Below the pieces are notes generated by a model. It saw nothing but the letters and a program-made list of their open reading frames with translations. It was not told where the DNA came from and did no database searches. From contig NC_060208.1 of assembly GCF_021130785.1 (NCBI RefSeq), positions 51,561,501-51,625,500 of the forward strand: a DNA stretch of 64,000 nucleotides, in the 5' to 3' direction. Every line of letters starts with the position of its first letter. The first letter of the stretch is position 1. The translations under genes and the position numbers were made by a program. This document shows, piece by piece, positions 59,765 to 64,000 of this stretch. Source of the stretch: Homalodisca vitripennis (lineage: Eukaryota; Arthropoda; Insecta; Hemiptera; Cicadellidae).

Positions 59765-59983
59765 TAGGGTACGATAAGCGGACCCGGTTTTTTATATCAA
59801 AGAATGTAATCATCGATACCTAATATTCATATCTCAAATCCTAAACCATCAATCGATATAAAATTATAGTTAACAATCATATGTTTTATATTAAAATATT
59901 AAATATTATGGTTAAGTAATATTGTTTGCCAATTTCGATTTAAAAAACCGGGTCCACTTATCGAACCCTCCCCAACAACTGAA

Positions 59984-60605
59984 GGGTAGGGTCCAATAAG
60001 CGGACCCGGTTTTTTATATCGAAGAATATAATCATCGATACCTAATATTCGCATATCGAATCATAGACTATCAATCGATATAAAAGTAATAACAATCATA
60101 TGTTTAAATTAAAATGTGAATTTAATGATAACAAATAATAAATGAACATAACCAAAATCAGGGAAACTCATAACTTTAACTAAATGAAACAGAACGAAAA
60201 CGTTTTTACTAAAGTTGTGTCCACCATTACCTTCTTTTTTTGCATCTGAAGACGACCATGTTAGCTCCTCTGACAGTTACATTTGTTACCTTTCCACAAA
60301 TATCACATAATGGATTCTTAGGTAGTAACCCAACATCCTGAAGCCATAAAAAACATATTTTATCGTCTTTTAAAGCAATTTCGTGAAGCTTCCTAAGATT
60401 GACGGCCATTTTAATACACAATGTTACGTGAAATTTAAAATATTACCTTGTATTATTTGAAAGTGTTTACAGCTGTTCATATAGATTATTTAAGTTGTTA
60501 AAAATAATTCATCAGTATCGATTGATTATATCGATGGTTATGATTAAGTAATATCGTTTGCCAATTTCGATATAAAAAACCGGGTCCGCTTATTGGACCG
60601 TACCC
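59984..60605. mobile_element. Merlin-like MITE copy 3, exact 8-bp duplication
   Basis: 622 bp flanked by CAACTGAA on both sides (59976-59983, 60606-60613). The termini GGGTAGGGTCCAATAAGCGG and GGGTACGGTCCAATAAGCGG match for about 38 bp. An 8-bp duplication and a zinc-ribbon-like N-terminus fit the Merlin (IS1016/ISXO2-related) superfamily; the assignment is tentative. Confidence 0.9.
60227..60409 (-). pseudogene. Merlin-like transposase N-terminal remnant
   Basis: From Met at 60409: MAVNLRKLHEIALKDDKICF, then LWLQDVGLLPKNPLCDICGK and V-F-R-C-K-K-R-R. The C-x2-C...C pattern after a short helical leader resembles the zinc-ribbon start of ISXO2/Merlin transposases. Only about 60 residues remain; the catalytic domain is absent. 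Copy 1 at 55389 has the same leader. Confidence 0.65.
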
Positions 60606-60613
60606 CAACTGAA

Positions 60614-60910
60614 TAACGAGCGTAGGTGAGGTCGCTTATTAAAGTCTACCTCAGTTAAACAATACAGTCATTTGATATATCTATAACATAATTGGGTTCA
60701 ACATTTTGGTTCCAGTAGTTTAGATATAACCATGCACATTGATGATTCAATTGTGGTGGTGGTCACTCATTATACTACAGTAAAGTACATAAGAAATTAT
60801 TGTAGTTATTTGCTTTAGCCACTTCACACTATTTGCCAAAATTTCAAATGATTTCTATATCTCATATCCTAATTATAAAATATTAATTTATAAATCAATA
60901 GTCTACTCAC
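60614..60910. other. CRLF3 intron 1, 5' end
   Basis: Includes the right outer repeat arm (to 60654) and then AT-rich sequence up to the exon-1 donor. Confidence 0.5.
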
Positions 60911-61018
60911 TTGCTGTTCTGCTCCTAAAACAGAATTTAAATTCTTTCCTAATTTTGCAGAGTATTCAATTGCAGTATCAACAGTTTCTAGTAGTGTCTT
61001 TTTAGAAATATTCTCCAT
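60911..61018 (-). CDS. CRLF3: CRLF3 exon 1 (codons 1-36, initiator ATG)
   Basis: First coding exon of a cytokine receptor-like factor 3 orthologue. The ATG is at 61018 reading leftwards; an in-frame TAA lies nine codons upstream, so this is the first possible start. It encodes 36 residues beginning MENISKKTLLETVDTAIEY, a helical stretch equivalent to the N-terminal coiled-coil region of vertebrate CRLF3, and ends in phase 0 at a consensus donor (CAGCAA|GTGAGT). The next exon in phase is at 52975, giving a 7.9-kb intron holding a LINE, three Merlin-like MITEs and a pogo element. Alone the exon is too short to identify; assignment rests on phase, order and strand with the four downstream exons. 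A 5' UTR and promoter should lie to the right (about 61020-61900), but I could not recognise them. Confidence 0.85.
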
Positions 61019-61939
61019 AACTACTGACTGTACTTCAATTCCTAGTTAATATGTTGGCATTTACAGAACTTAAAGACCAACCTAATAAAAAAAACCTCTA
61101 AGAGTCAACCTTATCTATTAAAATAGTCTATTAGCCTTATGATTGTTTGTAATAGAACTAGAACATTGATTAGCTTCAACCAAATAGGTTAATAGGGTAT
61201 GCAGAAAATAGCTACTCCAGTCTACAATATGAACCTTAAAAATTCGGACAAACACACGTTAGTAAAAAGTAAACAATAACAATCAATAACATAACCAATC
61301 AAATACAAACTTGGGTGGACAGTTATGTTTACAGTTTACATTCAATTAAAACAATAAACAAATGTTCGCGTTTAGGCAAGCATTTGAATCATGCAAAATC
61401 AGAATAGACAAATATGTATACATTTTTGTTAAACTATGTATATATTCTTTTTTACAATAATTTATTATAAATTAGCTATTAATAATATCTAACTATTGAC
61501 ACGCTAAAAATTTGGGCATTTATTTTAAACATTTCTGCATTTTAATGTATTTATATATCCTCCAGGTAATAACCGACTTCCTATTTCTGTTGTAATTAAT
61601 CATAGTTTATTTATGGCCTTAAAAATGGCCACGGAACAAAATTAAAATGCAAGTAAAACGTGTAAAAGCAGCAGTAATAATAATAATGAAAACTTGTAAA
61701 GAACAATCGCAAAAAAGAGATCCTTGGACTTCTATCCTGTATTATTTGTCAATCGTAGACCTCCATTGATGTCAATGAATATGACAGTTTTCCTCTTATT
61801 TTTGTATATTTCACCCAGAGTCACTTAAACCAGACCAGTATTATGTTTTAATTTGTAAATTAGCAACTGGCTCAAGATAAAAAAAAAACATGTTATATTT
61901 AAAATTATTTGTAAACAGGCATTAACATGATACAATATA
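61019..61939 (-). other. Presumed CRLF3 5' UTR and upstream region
   Basis: AT-rich. No TATA box at a convincing distance, and no start site can be fixed. Two ccaatcaa motifs near 61295 and 61300 are CCAAT-like but not informative. Confidence 0.35.
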
Positions 61940-63257
61940 TAGGGTTTTTCATTTTGGGCGGGTAGATGTTGAGATGAAATAAAACAAGCTATGTACGATA
62001 CATTAACGAAATTTATTTTTCTTATGAAAGGCCCATGTATGCCATTATGTTTGGAATATGACATCGTTAAAATGTCCACCGCGGTTTTTCACAATGGTAC
62101 GGATTTGAGTGGTCCAATTTTCAATTACTCTGCCGCATTAACCCGATTCTATGTGAGCGATGGCATTGGTTATGTTGATCTTAAGTTCATCGGTTGATTT
62201 AGGCCTATTGGTATAGACCTGTGACTTCAGAAAATCCCAAAAAAGCCTAGGGTCTCAAATCACACGATATTGGTGGCCAATTCATGTCACCTCTGTGAGA
62301 GATAACCATACCCTCAAATCGTTCATGCAAAATGTTCATGGTGTCGTTCGCTGTGTGGAACGTAGCGCCGTCCTGTTGAAACCATAGGTCGTTTTCATGC
62401 ATATCGTTCAATTTGGGCCAAAAGAAATCCGTTATCATCGTTCTGTAGCGTTCGCCGTTGACAGTGATGGCCTCACCAACGTTGTTTTTTTTAACATATG
62501 GACCAATCACACCGCCAGCCCAAAATCCGCACCAAACAGTAACTTTTTGTGGATACATCGCTACCTGGTGAACCTATTAATTGTGGGCTGTCATTGTCCC
62601 ATATTCGGCAATTAATTATGCTTGTGATTCATCCAGAAATGTGCTTCGTCGCTGAAGATAATTTTTCGGCCGAAATTAGCGTTCTCTCCAAACGCTCCAA
62701 AGCCCACTCGGCGAACAAACGGCGCGGCGTTGTCTATGGTTATAAACTTTGAGCTCCTGGGTCAGTTAGATTTTGTACGGATGCAAGCCTAAACCCAGAC
62801 GCAAAAATTTGCCAAGTTGAGTTTTGCAAAAGGCCGAGTTCTTGTGCACGGCGAGGAATTGACTACCTCGGGTTCCTCTGCACACTTTCATGGACAGCGG
62901 CAACGTTCTCGATGGACCTGTTGTTCCTTTGACGTCTGGGTTTAGGCTGGTTGTTTACCGAACCGGTCTTCTCTAATTTAGCTACCAAACGTTGAAGAGT
63001 TGACATTGAAGGGCCTCCGCGTCTGCCGTAAAATGTTCGCAACGCACGTAACGTTTTAACTAGTGAACACTCATTTTGATAATAAAGTTTAATCATCTGA
63101 GCGTGCTTACTCAATTGTGTAACTTGTCATGATGAAATAACCTGTGATGAAATGGCAGCACTCACTGAACAACAATACACTAATGAAACAGCTGACACCA
63201 AAACAACATGACCGACACAGGCCTCCAACATCTACCCACCCAAGATGAAAAACCCTT
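61940..63257 (-). mobile_element. DD41D-type mariner with intact ends
   Basis: 1318 bp flanked by TA (61938-61939, 63258-63259). The ends read TAGGGTTTTTCATTTTGGGC and AAGGGTTTTTCATCTTGGGT and stay similar through gggtagatgttg. Transposase pseudogene on the minus strand. Confidence 0.93.
62200..63114 (-). pseudogene. DD41D-type mariner transposase, broken
   Basis: Start MSKHAQMIKLYYQNECSLVK at 63114; DNA-binding region TFYGRRGGPSMSTLQRLVAK and AAVHESVQRNP. Then a frame break; KVTVWCGFWAGGVIGPYV; DLWFQQDGATFHTANDTMN (second Asp). Last comes SHRGDMNWPPISCDLRP and, after a shift, R-L-F-W-D-F-L-K-S-Q, where the third Asp motif (L-D-Y-F-L-W-G) should be. Spacing fits the 41-residue class. The first Asp motif is readable only out of frame (I-I-F-S-D-E near 62660). 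Confidence 0.9.
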
Positions 63258-63259
63258 TA

Positions 63260-64000
63260 TGATACAGTATCAAGTTCTGAAATCTTGTAAGGGATAATAC
63301 AACTTAGAGTGTGCTTTCAGAATTTTACGAGACTATTTCCACTGATATGAATAAAGTTAAAGTAATATTAAATATTTTAAATTATTAACATATGATTGTA
63401 TAGATTTATCTTCAATCGATTTTCGAGAAAATATTCATAATATTATAAATGGTAGTTAAAAACATCATTATCTGCTCACTTGAACTAGTTATTTAAGCCT
63501 CATTTGTAATAGTTTGATTTGAAAACTAAGAAGCCTAGGGTAAATAGATAGGGAAACCCTGATATTTTAAACATAGACTCTTTGAAGCGAAATCGTAAAT
63601 CTCTCACACGTCTGTTCTAGATCTCAGGGGGTCAGAGAGTACTCTTCTTTTCTAGATAAGTTGTTCACGATACAGCTACATGAAAACCCACCCAAGTGTT
63701 AAACGCATAAACAATGAATTAAGATATGGAAATGTACTATAATGTGTCAGAAAGAAACATATTATGTGTCCATCTGATGCTGTTTTATTAGATCAATTCT
63801 ATTAAAGATATCATTTTTGGTTAAAGCATGTATACATTCTTGAATCTCTGTTTATGAATGGTTCGTTTAATTGAAACATTCTTTTTGAAAAAGCGATCAA
63901 ACAATCTAATTGTACAATACAAATTATGCTTGAAATATTTAATATTTCTCAGTTAGTCATCCTGACTCGTGACAAACTCATTGATGGTTGTAACCAGGGC
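63260..64000. other. Right-edge sequence, no feature seen
   Basis: AT-rich DNA upstream of CRLF3. No exon, RNA gene or transposon end recognised. Confidence 0.4.

Larger units (their letters stand above)
56395..59973. mobile_element. Merlin-like MITE copy 2, split by a pogo element
   Basis: The first five bases of its left repeat (GGGTA, 56395-56399) are separated from the rest (59767-59973) by the 3.4-kb pogo insertion. Without the insertion it is about 210 bp. Candidate 8-bp flanks AAATACTG / AACAACTG differ at two positions. Confidence 0.8.

Noticed and set aside
2711..61018. TRIM/MID or FSD1-type gene (coiled coil plus FN3)
   Set aside because: No RING or B-box exon is present, and the joined protein matches CRLF3 through the linker, the EKPG segment and the WSXWS-like box.

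Overview
The window is animal nuclear DNA, most likely from an insect. It is AT-rich and intron-rich, and dense in mariner/Tc1, hAT, piggyBac, pogo and Merlin-like DNA transposons and Jockey/CR1-like LINEs. The repeat make-up would suit a hemipteran, but that is only an impression.

The backbone is one host gene on the minus strand. Five exons (61018-60911, 52975-52680, 43670-43490, 4794-4545, 2841-2711) have consensus splice sites and matching phases. They join into the first 322 codons of a cytokine receptor-like factor 3 (CRLF3) orthologue: N-terminal coiled coil, FN3 domain with a WSXWS-like motif (WGAWS), and the start of the C-terminal SPRY-like region. The last ~120 residues must lie beyond the left edge. 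Introns are 7.9, 9.0, 38.7 and 1.7 kb and are largely made of transposons.

The least expected item is a candidate small gene nested in the 38.7-kb CRLF3 intron on the opposite (plus) strand. It has a TATA box (18165), an initiator-like CAGT near +1 (18194), a short 5' UTR exon, three coding exons (22342-22424, 27410-27465, 28157-28239) and an AATAAA at 28426. The phases join into a 73-residue protein: a basic, presequence-like N-terminus encoded by exon 2, then a Lys/His/Gly/Pro-rich tail. Exon 2 is 84 nt (a multiple of 3), and exon 3 begins with its own ATG, so skipping exon 2 would give a 45-residue form without the basic leader. A 36-bp minisatellite follows the exon-3 donor directly.

Layout: 1-1927 hAT element (5' end outside). 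2.7-4.8 kb CRLF3 exons 5 and 4. 5.1-6.5 kb degenerate mariner. 12.2-13.5 kb mariner with an intact DD34D transposase. 15.8-17.3 kb old hAT. 18.2-28.4 kb nested gene. 28.5-31.3 kb long-TIR Tc1/mariner element carrying a piggyBac-type MITE. 31.7-32.7 kb LINE remnant. 33.9-35.0 kb piggyBac deletion derivative. 35.7-36.6 kb 328-bp tandem triplication. 37.6-38.3 kb hairpin MITE inside a dispersed repeat. 39.0-41.3 kb DD41D mariner carrying a 13 x 114-bp array. 43.5 kb CRLF3 exon 3. 44.9-47.4, 49.7-51.1 and 53.7-55.0 kb plus-strand LINEs, with a DD41D mariner at 47.5-48.8 kb. 52.7 kb CRLF3 exon 2. 55.2-60.6 kb nested cluster of three Merlin-like MITEs and a pogo-type transposon with a C-terminal PHD-like finger. 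60.9-61.0 kb CRLF3 exon 1. 61.9-63.3 kb another DD41D-type mariner.
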